A program made the translations under genes and the position numbers. DNA of 64,000 bases from Triplophysa rosa. Taxonomy: Eukaryota; Chordata; Actinopteri; Cypriniformes; Nemacheilidae. Shown in pieces: positions 12,401 through 22,999 of this stretch. Below the pieces are notes generated by a model. It saw only the letters and a program-made list of their open reading frames with translations. It was not told the origin of the DNA and did no database searches. The stretch is taken from NCBI RefSeq assembly GCF_024868665.1, contig NC_079900.1, forward strand, positions 25,935,633 through 25,999,632, given 5' to 3'. Each line of letters begins with the position of its first letter. Within the stretch, counting starts at the first letter, position 1.

Positions 12401-13800
12401 TAATGAATGTAGCAGCGTTTGGGACTTTCAAAGATGTGGCGTCTCAGGATGCACATTTGTTAAAGCACACCGTTCTTAAAGTCTCTCCACTTATTTGAAA
12501 TGTTAAGGCGAGTAAAGATGATTGGCGGGCCACCAGTTGACTAGCCCTGCACTACGTCATACGTCCAACTTGTTTTTTAACAAGTTGACCATGTTAAGCA
12601 TGAGAAGCCAGCATGTTAAACAGTGTAAAGAAGTCAGAATGCATGGAATAGCATGTTACCCCATCTTTAAAGTGAAAGTTCAGACACAAATTTGCCAAAA
12701 CTTTTACCCGCACTCATTTTGCTCTAAAAGTTTACAACTTTTTATAAAAAACAAACAAAATGAAATTCAAGGAAAAACTGAAACCGAGATTGAGAGATCA
12801 CCATTTATTTCCACAGTATGAATGAAAAGATGAACGAGACTGTCAGCTCGTGACATATTGTTCCCAGAGCAAAGTCATGCATGTTAATCGGGATTGAGGA
12901 CAGAAAATTCACTTCTTTAATCTCAGGCTACTTTAATAGGTTCTGGTCTATGGCTACATCACAGAAATTCCATTAGAGATGTAGCAATAAATTTAATAAT
13001 TATTTTGATCGTATTGTCATTATCTTACATATCTAATATTAACATTAACAAGGTACTTTGAGAGAGCCATTTGGTTAATATATAGCACAATATCATCAAA
13101 GTTCATTTACAATAGTAATGATTTATTAAACAAACAAAACAATCATGAAATAAGGATATGTACAAGGTTTCATGTCTGAAAGCGATGGTATTTAAGTTGT
13201 TTACGTCTAAGGTCATTGAAAGGATGAACTTTTTGTCAAGGAAACTTGATTACAACAGGCGATAAAAATACAAAATGTTATTGTAAAATCTAGCACGAGG
13301 ATGGTTTTTGCATCCATAAACGTTTTGATCAAATTGGCATCTACTGTTATTTGCTTATATTTCTACTCTCACGCTGTGGTTGATGTGTAATCTCAGGGAC
13401 GGTCTTAGTGTGTGTGGGTATGCATGCATGCAGAAAGGCACATCCGCTGCTCTTGTGAAGCGTGCGCTTTCACAGGTAACATCCCTCTGTCCGCTGAGAC
13501 GTGCTTTCTCACATGAGGGCATGAGTGATTTAGAGGATAAAGACGTGTCCCATCTAGACTTCACTCTAGCAGTTTGACAGCAAGAGACTGCTATCACATT
13601 GACTTTTTATTGTTTCAGTGGTGTTTGCTTAAGATTAAACATTTCAATCGCTGTAGGTTTAGTAACACCACTAAACATAAACCCTCAGTATGAAAACATG
13701 GGGTTTAGCACCTTTTTGTGTTCTAAGTAATTGGACTGTTTATGATTTTTGCCTGTTAAATGACAGCACAGACAACACCACTTTAATTGTGTAAAAAATC
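9490..13800 (+). other. cep112 intron, mostly unassigned
   Basis: No exon, RNA gene or complete element was recognised over this 4.3 kb. A hAT-like terminal remnant (GTCTTCAACTATTTTTCTTTGAGGGCCAG) sits near 11568, and a 30-bp tandem repeat is listed separately. Frames up to 99 codons have no recognisable domain and no splice context. Confidence 0.4.
11333..11440. repeat. Tandem repeat, 30-bp unit
   Basis: Three and a half units begin CGTGTGGG at 11333, 11363 and 11393, with a degenerate fourth at 11425. The unit includes CTCTTTCTCTCATGCTAG; the first two units differ by one base. Read on the minus strand it yields a repetitive RPHASMRERA-like peptide, an artefact of the repeat. Confidence 0.85.
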
Positions 13801-13805
13801 TACCA

Positions 13806-13917
13806 TTGTTTCATGAGTTCGATTCCCAGGGATCACACATGATAATACGTGTTGCGTGCATGTTCTGTAAGTCACCATGGTTAAAGGCGTCTGCCGAAAC
13901 GCATACATGTAAATGTA
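13806..13917 (+). repeat. tRNA-derived SINE fragment
   Basis: Contains a B-box-like GTTCGATTCCC followed by the GGCGTCTGCCGAAACGCA body and a CATGTAAATGTA tail, the layout of HE1/DANA-type fish SINEs. The A-box half is degraded. Confidence 0.6.
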
Positions 13918-14992
13918 GTGCACTTAGAAAGTCAAAGGCCTGAAACAACAGAGAGAGTATTCATGTGAGATCGAGATGGTTTTGCAGATAGCTGAGGCTG
14001 TGGGCCAGCGGCAGTGTTTTTCATGTGCTGTGTGTTATCAGGTCAGTGGATTAATTGTCAGCATGCGTCAGAGCACAAGCGCTGCTCTTTCACATGTCAA
14101 CAAAGGGCCATTTTCCAGTGTTTTGACACTGACGTTGTCATCAGAAAGCTGTGCTTTTCAACACTGGCCACTCTCATCATCAGAGCTGTGTATCATTAAT
14201 CAATAATCTGTCATCATTCATATCAGCGTGCATTCCATTCACCACGCACCAGACACTGACAGCTGTCCCGTCCTCATATATTTCGTCAGATGGGTTTTTT
14301 CTTTTCAAATGAAGACCATCTCAGATCTTCTTTGAGAGCTGAGCCATGTGTAGCTGATGACCTGTTTCATATTTTTTCCATCCCAGCACGCTCTGAGTTG
14401 TTTAAAAAAAAAAAGAGAGTGATCCACATGTGCTTGGGATTTGAAGCTGTTTAAAAGATGATCTCAGATGATCTTTGAAGGTGGATAGTGTGGTGAGGTT
14501 AAATGTCGCAAGAAAGCTGTTTAAGCTCAGTGTTACTGAACTGTTGAACTGTCACCATCACCATCACCAGAGCAGGTCTGCGTTGCTTTTTTATATTGTA
14601 AATCAATGTTGGGAAGGCTACTTTAAAGGTGTGATGAACTGGGCTTGTTTATTGTTTTATACTGCTGTATGAGGTCTACTTATGACGTTTGCGTGGCTTT
14701 TACATTTAAAAACATCAAAATCAATAAGTAACAGGCTATTTTCTACCCGGGTTTTGAGGCCGGCTCTACAAACGCTCAGTTTGAATGGACGTTCTGCCAT
14801 GAAGACTTGGAAGTAAATGCCCACTGCTATGACTGGATAGCATTTTGCGTAGTAAACTTAGTTGGAGCCTTCTGTGAATTTGGTTAGAGACGTAACGTTT
14901 ACACATTAGCACCATTCGCATGAGATTAGCATTATCTGGGGACGTCTTGTGATTTATAAATGATCTCCCCACGTCAGTATTTCATGTGACGC

Positions 14993-15432
14993 ATTCGCAC
15001 GGGATGATTTTACTCAAATTTACTGACTTATTTCCCATATGTGATGGCAAGGCTTTGCCTATAGTTTGTATAACCTATAGTTGTATTGCGTTTAATGATA
15101 TATGACTGTACCTGTCAGCATTTGAGACCCTTGATCGCGAACCGGACAAAAGATCACCGCGGTCGCGGGTCTCAAATTTTACGAGAGTTTCCATGATAAA
15201 TAAACAAACGGGAGACTCCCGGTAACTTATGGATATGACCCAGCACCTGAAATAATACCAAAACACTTCAAAACAGCCTCCATTATTCGCAAACCTTGAA
15301 AAACCTTGAAAATGATATATGAGCCCGCCAAATCACAGAGATCCCGATTCGCACGGGCTTAAGATCACAGACAACCTCAGCAATTAATACAAATGACTAG
15401 AGGTCCCCAGGTAATACTAATCCCGTGCGAAT
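14993..15432. mobile_element. MITE with ATTCGCACGGGAT ends
   Basis: Inverted termini ATTCGCACGGGAT at 14993-15005 and its complement at 15420-15432. A third copy of the motif in the direct sense (ATTCGCACGGGCTT, near 15348) lies inside, suggesting a duplicated end. There is no coding capacity. It sits next to the THAP exon. Confidence 0.65.
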
Positions 15433-15503
15433 AGGGCTCAGGGCATATCAAGCGATCTCTAACAAAGCAATAGTGACGCATAGCACAAAAATGTTTTACT
15501 CAC

Positions 15504-15791
15504 ATAAGATTGCTGCGCCATTCCTATTGGATTCAATATTGATGGCACAGCACTGCTTTTTAAGTTGAGTCTCTCCACAAATCCAGCGTCGACCTGTGCC
15601 TTGTTCACGAAGGAATCCTCTGAGAAATGAAACGAACAAACGCTCCATGTTTTTCCCACATGAGCTGGAACGTCTTTAAAAATAAACTTTAACCACGCAT
15701 TCCTAATATCGGAATCCGAAGGAAGGTTATGCAGCGACTGTATTCTTCCACAACCAGGGATGGCACAATATTTAGCTATCTTTAACGGCAT
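15504..15791 (-). CDS. THAP-domain first exon of an unidentified gene
   Basis: The exon has 96 codons from ATG to a consensus donor (TTAT|GTGAGT). THAP domains are zinc-dependent DNA-binding folds found in host regulators and in the transposases of P, Kolobok and some Harbinger-related elements. The C2CH signature is visible: C9, C14, C52 and H55 (WSVCSFHF), with W33 and a C-terminal AVPSIL box matching the AVPTIF motif. The frame is intact, and a plausible UTR precedes the ATG. No second exon was recognised downstream on the minus strand, which is cep112 intron. It is therefore an orphan exon: a captured transposase fragment or the start of a nested gene. Confidence 0.75.
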
Positions 15792-16582
15792 GTTTGTTTA
15801 TTGCTTGCTCGCTCTATCTGGTTCCGCGCCACTTGTGTTATTTCAGAATTGTCATGCTCGAACCAGTAGGTGGGGCTAGAGAAGTCGTTGATATTCTTTC
15901 TGTGGAGGCAGTGTTCAACCTATCAATGTGCATTCCAGAACCTGGTGTTCGCTGGGCCTGGTGTCAATAATAATAAAATTATATAACAAAAGCTCGGGTT
16001 AAATTTGTGGTTTTAATTCATGGCATCTTTAAACCTGTAGTTTGTACAGTCAAGAGACACTTTTGATATGGAGTTATTAGCAAAACTAGGGTCCATACAA
16101 TGCAAAGAAAGACATTTTCATATTTGAAAGCTTCAAAAAGCTCATAAAAACTATGACGTATTGACTTAAACCATATTTGTGTTTTAAAAATGATTCATTT
16201 TTTAAACTTTGGTGAACATGAAATCAGATATGGCGACTAGTCAAAAACATTTGATTTTGATCTCTTTAATTCTCACACATCACAACCTCATGCTTTCTTG
16301 TGACATTGTACCTGACAGCTCAACTTAAATCATGGTTATAAGCTTACTGCTGTGAATTAGGGTAAAGTTCGGAGAAATCATTTTATCTTTGATTTTTAGA
16401 TACTAAACCATTTTTAGTTCATTTTCACAGGGCTTGACATTAAGCATTGTCATGTGGTTGTCCGAACCTAAAAATTATATTTCATTTGAAGTGTCAATAT
16501 AATTTTTTCGGATCCTGATTGGTCAAGTTTGCTTATAAGTCTTTTACCTAGTGTCCACTGCGGCCACCTGAATTTGGTAATA

Positions 16583-17004
16583 GGCCCTTTTCACAATGAC
16601 GTCACTTAACTTCCGCCTTTTCGCAAAGCAGTGTATCATAACATCCGTCTTGCAACAAACAGGAAGAAGAAGAAGAAGAACTTCCGTTTTGCCGTCGTGC
16701 TGGAATTTAACAATAGTGGACAAAAAACTGACAGAACACTTATTCAAGTACTTATCCTAGCACCTTCGCTAACCAAAAGTAAAACAAAACACATACCTTC
16801 ATAATCAAACAGGTACTGTTCAACGAAGAATTTGTATCCTTTATCTAGCTTTGATCTTGTCGTAAGCGAAAATTTGTCATCTAGCTGTATTTGCGGCAGC
16901 TGTGCAAGGGGACTTGGTAAACTCCATTCTGAGGCGCTAACGGAAGTAACGATACACTGCTCCGCAGCAGAACGTAAGATGCGTGACGTCATGTGAAAAG
17001 GGCC
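16583..17004 (-). mobile_element. Small TIR element carrying a coding exon
   Basis: Ends GGCCCTTTTCACAATGACGTCAC and the complement of GGCCCTTTTCACATGACGTCAC are inverted repeats of about 22 bases, flanked by TA on each side (16581-16582, 17005-17006). The element is 422 bp, nested inside a hAT element. It keeps the first coding exon of a spliced gene but lacks the rest, so it is an internally deleted derivative of a larger transposon. An ISL2EU/Harbinger-type origin is a guess. Confidence 0.7.
16797..16992 (-). CDS. First exon of a transposon protein, family unknown
   Basis: The ATG lies inside the terminal repeat itself (the ATGACGTCA motif). The frame runs 65 codons to a good donor (GAAG|GTATGTG), ending in phase 1. 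The C-terminal half has well-formed protein character (PQIQLDDKFSLTTRSKLDKG followed by an aromatic YKFFVEQYLFDYE stretch). I do not recognise a catalytic domain. The following exons are missing, so the protein is broken. Confidence 0.5.
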
Positions 17005-18072
17005 TATACTCTCCATGATTGCTATAGAACAAAGGCAGGGCTGTACGTTAACTTTTTTTGCACATAGCACTGGTGCTACAGAGGCCAAACAGTTGTAGCA
17101 CAAGTATAAAACGTCTGTTGTCATCATTAAAAAATCAAGTGCAGTTCATCACATGAATAGGCAGATGACATTTATTTTACATACAAATGGATAAATTAGG
17201 GCCATATCATTTTCCATATCAACCTAAATTTGTTTTATTTTTTTCTATGTTTTGTGTATTTTTTTTGCAATAAAAACATGATAACAATAAAAACATGATT
17301 TTTGAAAAAACTTATCTCATTTTGGAACCAAACTCTTCATTTGTTCACACAAATTACTGTAGTATACTATAGTGTTATTTACTATTGGAAACTGCAGTAA
17401 AATTCATAGATACTATAGTCTTTTCGAACCTTACTATAGTATACTACAGTCTTTATAATCATAATAATTTAAGATAATCAATTTACTACAAGGGTACTAC
17501 AATTTCCTTTAGCAAATACTACAGTATTTTTTCGTACAGTATTTTAAGTTAACGGGACTTTTATTTTGACGCGTCGTCGGGAAGACGCTTGAGTTTTAGT
17601 GTGTTTGACGATAGCTGTACTCAAACAGTAGAACGCTCATAAAATAAACTCTCAGAGCAATTTTGGAGATTAAGTTCACGTGGTTATTTTCTCATACAGT
17701 GCAGACGCAGACAAATCCTCGACCATCACTCGTGTAGTATGTTAATCTGTGCAACTCAACTCATTCACTCAGACACGCAGAACAGCCAGATGACATATTT
17801 AAATAACAGGATTTCGCGTCCGCATCTAGTTATATGTCACACACAAACACGCAGCTCTGTCTCAGCACATATTCTTATTATTCTTAGCACAGACCGATTT
17901 TTCGTAGCACCGTTTTTCCAATAGAAAACATTCACTTGTCCCGGACAAGCAGACAAGCGTTAATGTTGAGCCCTGATTTTCAACAACAAAAAATGCAGAT
18001 TTACCTAGAATCCCGTTTGGCTGAAATGAAGAGGTTGATCATGAAAGAAGCCTCGTGGTTGTGTATATGTAG

Positions 18073-18227
18073 GAGAAGATGCTTAAGGAGTTGGAGGCAC
18101 GGGTGAAGCAGCTCTCAGTGGAGGTGGAGAACGGGAACTTGCTCCGGCAGAAGGTCACACTGGATAAAGCTGAGCTAGAGGTCCACATCACATCCATCAG
18201 CGTCCAGCTGCAAGAGGCCAATCACAG
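18073..18227 (+). CDS. cep112: cep112 exon (c)
   Basis: The acceptor is GTGTATATGTAG and the donor ACAG|GTACAG. The exon starts in phase 0 with EKMLKELEARVKQL and ends with two bases of an arginine codon. Joined to exon (b), the spacing between YNAQ and KELEARV equals what I recall for human CEP112, so no obligatory exon should lie in the 15.7 kb intron between them. Confidence 0.88.
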
Positions 18228-18547
18228 GTACAGTACAGAGACAAACAGCCGTCCAGCCCGACACGCTGAGATACACGTCACATCGTAGGTGCAGAGATCT
18301 GAACCTTGATTCCTCTTAAACAAAGCATTGAGAGCTACCTACAGTACACACAGGTCACATTTGTAGCCTTCACACCGTCCGTGTGCTGTTTCAAACTGTA
18401 GGCAGCATGTTATTATGTACATGTATAATAGTCTCTCCTTGAGTCTCTCATGAAGGTCATGTGTGTAGCTCACTCACTCTCCTTTGGGCCAGTGCAGTAT
18501 CTTTGTATCTTGATGTGTCCCCATGATATGGCATTTGTGTGCTTCAG

Positions 18548-18677
18548 GAATGTGTCCCTGCAGAGGGAGATAGAGCAAATGAGAGAGCAACATGAAGACA
18601 CACTGCAGAAACTTCAGGAAAAACATACAGCTGACATGAGCCACTTTCAGCAGGAGTACGCCAAATCTGTAAGCAAG
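18548..18677 (+). CDS. cep112: cep112 exon (d)
   Basis: The first base completes the split arginine codon, followed by 43 codons ending AKSVSK. The acceptor is GTGTGCTTCAG and the donor AAG|GTATCT. The translation is coiled coil throughout (REIEQMREQHEDTLQKLQEK). Confidence 0.88.
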
Positions 18678-18831
18678 GTATCTATCCTCACACTGAAACA
18701 TGCTTTACTGCATCACGCTTTTTTGTTTTGTTTCTTGGGAGTGATGATACAGCTCACAGTTTGAGAACAGAGCTACAGTTTGTGATATAAACACTCATGG
18801 CATGTTGTAGTGTATTGTGTGTTTTGGTCAG

Positions 18832-18924
18832 GCTTCAGAGGTCATTGAGGATCTGGAGCAGATGGTGGTTTCTCTTAAACAACAGATACAGGATTCTGAA
18901 AAGAAGAGACAGAGACAGCTCAGG
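18832..18924 (+). CDS. cep112: cep112 exon (e)
   Basis: The exon is 93 bases, 31 codons, phase 0 at both ends. The acceptor is GTTTTGGTCAG and the donor AGG|GTCAGT. It encodes IEDLEQMVVSLKQQIQDSE and then a basic KKRQRQLR end. Confidence 0.88.
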
Positions 18925-19660
18925 GTCAGTATTTACACACCATTCACACATGTCCTCTCTTTATAAGGGCCTGTCTATTTTAGATTGCTTTAAACAGTAG
19001 CCACTAGTATTGTGGTAAGCATCAGATCTCCACATGTTACCTGGTGGGTTAGCTGTAGCTTTTGAAAATCTGATGGGATGTATAGAGCTTGTCAATCGAC
19101 GTCACGCCGCGTTGAATGTTGCGCCATCTTGGGAGGATGGCTGCTAGTGCGTTCAGTGCAGTGTTTTGTTTTTCTTGTTTGATTAGGAAATATATCTATG
19201 GTAGGTCGGGTCTTGCTGTGTTAACAACAGCAATAGCATTACCCGGAGTCGTTCAGAAAAAGCCCATGGTTCTTTGACTTTCGATTTCTCCATATATCAA
19301 ATAAAACAAGTAACATATCAAAAAAATAATAGCAGTGGAGTATGATTCTCCCAAGATGGTGACGCCACTGCATCATGCAACATAGGGCTTGACGTCAGCT
19401 TCACATTCTCTATTGACAGTTCAAACAAGATGTCATTCTGTTTTGACAACAGATCCATTTTCAAGCAAATACTCTGTAGAGGAATGTGTTTAAAGTGCAG
19501 CAGTCCATAATCAGATCAAGATGATCATGTTTCAGGGCTTGAATCGATTCATGACATAATTTCCATACGTCACTTATTGAATTGCTGTGTTTGGGCAAAT
19601 CATGTTAAACAGAACATCTGACATGAACATCTTGTCTACACTCATTTCTGTTTTCTTTAG

Positions 19661-19720
19661 GAACAAGAGACTAAGATGCAACAGGAGATGACAGACCTCC
19701 AACACAGCACTGATAAAAAG
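19661..19720 (+). CDS. cep112: cep112 exon (f)
   Basis: A small exon of 60 bases, 20 codons, phase 0 at both ends. The acceptor is TGTTTTCTTTAG and the donor AAG|GTCTCA. It encodes EQETKMQQEMTDLQHS followed by TDKK. A fold-back repeat begins immediately in the next intron. Confidence 0.85.
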
Positions 19721-19734
19721 GTCTCACATTTTAT

Positions 19735-19950
19735 TTTCTCACATTTCACTTTATTTATTTTATTTGACCATTTAGCCATATAATGTCCTACTATGGAAGT
19801 CAATTGTGGCCAACCATCTGTTTGGTTACAAGCATTCGTCCAAATATCTTTCTCTTTGTTCAACCAAACAAAGAAATGTATACAGGTTTGGATCAACTAG
19901 AGAGTGAGTAATTCATGACAGAATTTTCAATTTTGGGTAAACTATCTCTT
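19735..19950. repeat. Fold-back dispersed repeat, copy 3
   Basis: Same family as 893-1262; the right part reads GAATTTTCAATTTTGGGTAA. It begins within 20 bases of the end of cep112 exon (f). Confidence 0.65.
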
Positions 19951-20249
19951 TAAATAGACATGTTTATAGAAAATTAAATACAAAATATATTAAATGTTCT
20001 TTTGATCACTGCTCTGTAAATGTGCTCATATACTTCTATACAAATAAATATTTTATTTTATTTAAGTTACAACTCGAAAAAGATCATTTTGAGATAGTGA
20101 CCAGTGTTTATAATCACCACTCGTTTTAACAGTAGTATAAACCAAAGCAGGCTGTTTTAGTTAGACATTAAAGCTTTGCTGCCCTCAATTGCCCTCGTTC
20201 ACTTTGATGATGTAAGGATTGAGGCTGTAAAGTGTCACAGCACAACAGC

Positions 20250-20600
20250 CTCATGGGCCTAGAGGACGTTTTCTCACATGTTTCTGCATCCAGACTCAGG
20301 CCGACCGCCCCGCTCACTCACTTATGAGACTTAATAACTCCTGTTACCCAGCAGCCCCTTTCAAGACCCTTCAAAGCCTCAGCGCTGTCATAAAAAGCTG
20401 CTTTAATAATTGGGCCGACACAATCAAGTGAAGATAAGTTTTAAGATCAGTCTCTGACACCTGGCCGCCGCCTTCAAAGGGCCGGTGCGGTCATAAAGCG
20501 GGACGGTGGGCCAAAGCCCTGTCAAGTGCACATCTGCATAGCAGAGGCCGCATACACCTGCAGGCCAGCCGTCTGCCGGCGGCTGTTCGCAGACGACCTC
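20250..20600 (+). other. GC-rich, repeat-free intron block upstream of exon (g)
   Basis: The block is clearly less AT-rich than its surroundings, has no terminal repeats and no open frame with splice context. It contains TTTAATAATTGGGCC and CTTCAAAGGGCC. A similar block is at 8390-8620 beside the candidate microexon. A conserved intronic element is possible but unproven. Confidence 0.25.
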
Positions 20601-20685
20601 TGACCTTTACAAAATCAGATCAGCTCTGTTTAGATGTGCTGATAAAGTGTGTTGAGGGATTGACACCTCTGTCATCCTGTCACAG

Positions 20686-20765
20686 CTGCAGATACTCCAG
20701 GCTGAGCTGGTAAAGGAGCGAGCTGATGGCAGAAAGAGGATCAACACCATGGAGGAGATGCTCAG
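20686..20765 (+). CDS. cep112: cep112 exon (g), last one seen
   Basis: The acceptor is CATCCTGTCACAG and the donor CTCAG|GTAACT. It has 26 codons (LQILQAELVKERADG... TMEEML) plus two bases of the next codon. The family continues for several hundred residues after this point, but no further matching exon was recognised up to 64000. Confidence 0.85.
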
Positions 20766-20999
20766 GTAACTTCTGTTCATTTGCATACCACAAGTTTGCC
20801 GATGTGATGTGACGTGTAGGCCGACGTGTAATCCGTGCCTGCAGATTTCAACTGAATTTAAACGCTTGTCATTCACATGTTTTACTCGTTTCGCCCTGTG
20901 TGTTTATTAAATATTTTGGTTCTTTCGATTATGCATTTAGGTCTGAGAACAGTGTTCCACAGAATTGTGCTGTTTTTGCTTTAAATCAGTGCAGATATT

Positions 21000-21135
21000 G
21001 AGCTTTAAATAGTTCAGTTGGTAATAGCAATTTGAATGTCACAGGTTCAGTCCCCAGAGGTTGCACACATACAGTACCATAAATGTGTAGCATTAAGTCG
21101 CTTTGGACAAAAGCGTGAGCCAAATGTATATATGA
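21000..21135 (+). repeat. tRNA-derived SINE (HE1-like)
   Basis: A-box-like TAGTTCAGTTGGTAATAGC and B-box-like GGTTCAGTCCCC are spaced as in a tRNA promoter. They are followed by a GTCGCTTTGGACAAAAGCG body and an AAATGTATATA tail. Confidence 0.7.
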
Positions 21136-21171
21136 AGAGTTTATTTCCAAAGAGAGAGAACTCCGTTTTAA

Positions 21172-21785
21172 AGGGGTCATATGGCGCAAATACGTGATTT
21201 TATGTGTCTTTGGTAGTTGCCCATTCATGTATTAGACACGTAAAATTGCAAAAATTAAAGTGTCTAAACAAAAGATGCATTCTATCTAAAAGCGAATGCT
21301 CACCCAGACTTGCCTGAAACGCCTTGTGTAACCACACCCCCACAAATCTACGTCAGTTCATGGTATGATTTGACTAAGACCGCCCAAATGTGTACGCAAG
21401 TAAGGTGGGTGCACCTGTCAGGACAATTGCTTTGGAACCTGATGTTAAGTTGGTGTGTGGTGGGCATTCTGGCGCAATATGGCTGCCGTCGCATCATCCA
21501 GGTGGATGCTACACATTGGTGGTGGTTGAGGAAATTACCCCTTCCATGTAAAAGCGCTTTGAGTGTCCAGAAAAGTGCTATATAACAATTAATATATAAC
21601 AAATAATAATAAAAATTATTATTATTAAAAAATCTGCGCATTTCAGAGAGGTGGGGCAAAGAGGAGATACAAACATGCACGGTATGTGGAAAATACAGCA
21701 TTTTTGAACCTTAAATCGTGTATACACATTGCACTACATCTAAAACAAACAATAATATTCGTTTTAGCCGTGTCATAAGACCCCT
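21172..21785. mobile_element. TTAA-type MITE, second copy
   Basis: Ends AGGGGTCATAT and AGACCCCT lie between TTAA tetramers (21168-21171 and 21786-21789). It is the sibling of 4245-5504 in the opposite orientation and lacks the solo LTR found there, so its ATCTAAAACAAACAATAATATTCG region serves as the empty site. About 105 bp of its middle are replaced by a LINE tail. Confidence 0.8.
21447..21632 (+). repeat. Non-LTR retrotransposon 3' tail
   Basis: The text CAATATGGCTGCCGTCGCATC, CATTGGTGGTGGTTGAGG, AAAGCGCTTTGAGTGTC and AGTGCTATATAA is the 3' UTR of an RTE/L2-type fish LINE. It ends in an AT-rich ATT repeat. It interrupts the MITE at 21172-21785 with loss of about 105 bp at the target. Confidence 0.7.
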
Positions 21786-22098
21786 TTAAACATTTTTCAA
21801 AAATCATGTTTTTTATTATGTTATCATGTTTTTATTGTGTTAGTAAGCTGTATTTTTTGTAATTATGGCTTAAATAAAAACAAACCAACTGCAGTTTGAT
21901 TGATATAAAAAACATTGAGTTTTTAGACGGAGAAGTAAACTCAGTTTATATGTAGCTATAGATTAGTTTGGAGATTTCATCTAGTCCAAATGATTTGATA
22001 TCTTATCTCTTTAAAATTTCTTGTGTAACACTTTAAAATAAACAATATTATTCTGATTTAGTTTCTTATTTCAGTGGTTACTAAATTCTGAATTCTTA

Positions 22099-22997
22099 AA
22101 GTCACCATGAAATCAAACAGGAAAATTCTAAGTGTTTTACACAGAGTTGCAGTGATTATTATAAATGATTCATCCGTGCACACCATTATTTTTCAAAATT
22201 CTTTTGCACTTATAATCTTTAATCAAAAACGTCAAGCTCCCTTCCCCCTCTCAACAACAATCTTCACCACATGACGTGTCAAGGATTGGCAGAAGAAGAA
22301 CCCAAGCGCAGGCAGGCAGTGAAGGGGTTAACAGACAAGACTTTATTTATACAAAAACGCAAAACAAAACACCCTCAATGGGGAAAACAGAACTAAGAAA
22401 TACACATAAAACAAACGACTTCCCACGTGGGGGACAAAATGAAAACAAGAACAGTAAAACTAAACTAAAGGACACGACCAAACGTCTTAAATAATACAAG
22501 GCAGGAAAAACACAAAACTCACAAAACACGAACAGGGCGAGGAACAGGACCACAGGTAACCACACGAGCAAGGGCACAAGAACACGAGAGACCGCAGTAC
22601 AACGTACATGCACAGAACACAGTACACAACGTAGAACAAGGCAATACAAGAGCACAAGACAAAGAAAAAAGAGGGTATATATAGGGAAGACAAACGAGGG
22701 ATAATTACACGGGGCAGGTGTGGGACATTAAACACTCAGGGAAAGATCACAAGGAAACGAGAGGAATGGGGCCAATGACAAGACACTGGAGAGAACGTAT
22801 ATTATTGTCAAACGGACAATAATATGTTTCTCTCCACACATAACCAAAGACTTTGTCATGGCTCTGCCACAGGACCAAGGAAAACATGACTAAGGAAGCA
22901 GAGCCATGACATGACGTCAGCAACAAAAGAAGTAGAAATGTACTGACTGTCCAATGGCCAGGCATTTTTAGCCCTCCCCTCCAGGCCCAACTTACAA
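22099..22997. repeat. Dispersed repeat (AGTCACCATGAAA family) split by solo LTR
   Basis: The parts at 22099-22276 and 22912-22997 are one repeat copy interrupted by the LTR. Related copies are at 24325-24580 and 27578-27868. Matching text between copies includes AGTCACCATGAAA, TCAACAACA/TTGTTGTTGA and GGCCAGGCATTTTTAGCCC in inverted sense. Confidence 0.65.
22277..22911 (-). mobile_element. Solo LTR (Gypsy-like), TSD TGACG
   Basis: This 635-bp segment begins TGTCAAGG and ends CCATGACA, within a perfect 5-bp duplication TGACG (22272-22276, 22912-22916). The TGTCA/TGACA ends form the usual short inverted repeat. On the minus strand an AATAAA signal lies near the 3' end (complement at 22342-22347), giving the orientation. 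There is no internal region, so it is a solo LTR. Frames inside it (for example 22347-22655, -) are non-coding LTR sequence. Confidence 0.9.
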
Positions 22998-22999
22998 CT

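Larger units (their letters stand above)
16428..17975. mobile_element. hAT-like element, CAGGGCTTGACATTAA ends
   Basis: Left end CAGGGCTTGACATTAA and right end the complement of CAGGGCTCAACATTAA are near-perfect inverted repeats. A direct repeat ATTTTCA flanks them (16421-16427 and 17976-17982), seven bases where eight would be expected for hAT. The interior shows no transposase, and a smaller TIR element is inserted at 16583-17004. Confidence 0.75.
1473..20765 (+). other. cep112: cep112 (ccdc46) gene, central part: seven exons
   Basis: CEP112 is a long coiled-coil protein of the centrosome; its molecular role is poorly defined. Seven exons lie in order on the + strand, all with AG acceptors, GT donors and compatible phases. 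Joined, they encode charged heptad-like helix (for example DTNQRLAKMEDEY, KELEARVKQL, IEDLEQMVVSLKQQ). Segment lengths and boundaries match what I recall of the vertebrate CEP112 coiled coil, including the consecutive joins after LEARV, SVSK and RQLR. Earlier and later exons are not in the window. The introns are full of transposons; the largest here (2343-18072) holds a five-deep nest. Other long coiled-coil genes are the alternative, but the exon-by-exon agreement makes them unlikely. The match is from memory, not from a database search. Confidence 0.85.

Noticed and set aside
14475..14672. 65-codon frame with a His run
   Set aside because: A CACCAT microsatellite produces the histidines; no other support.
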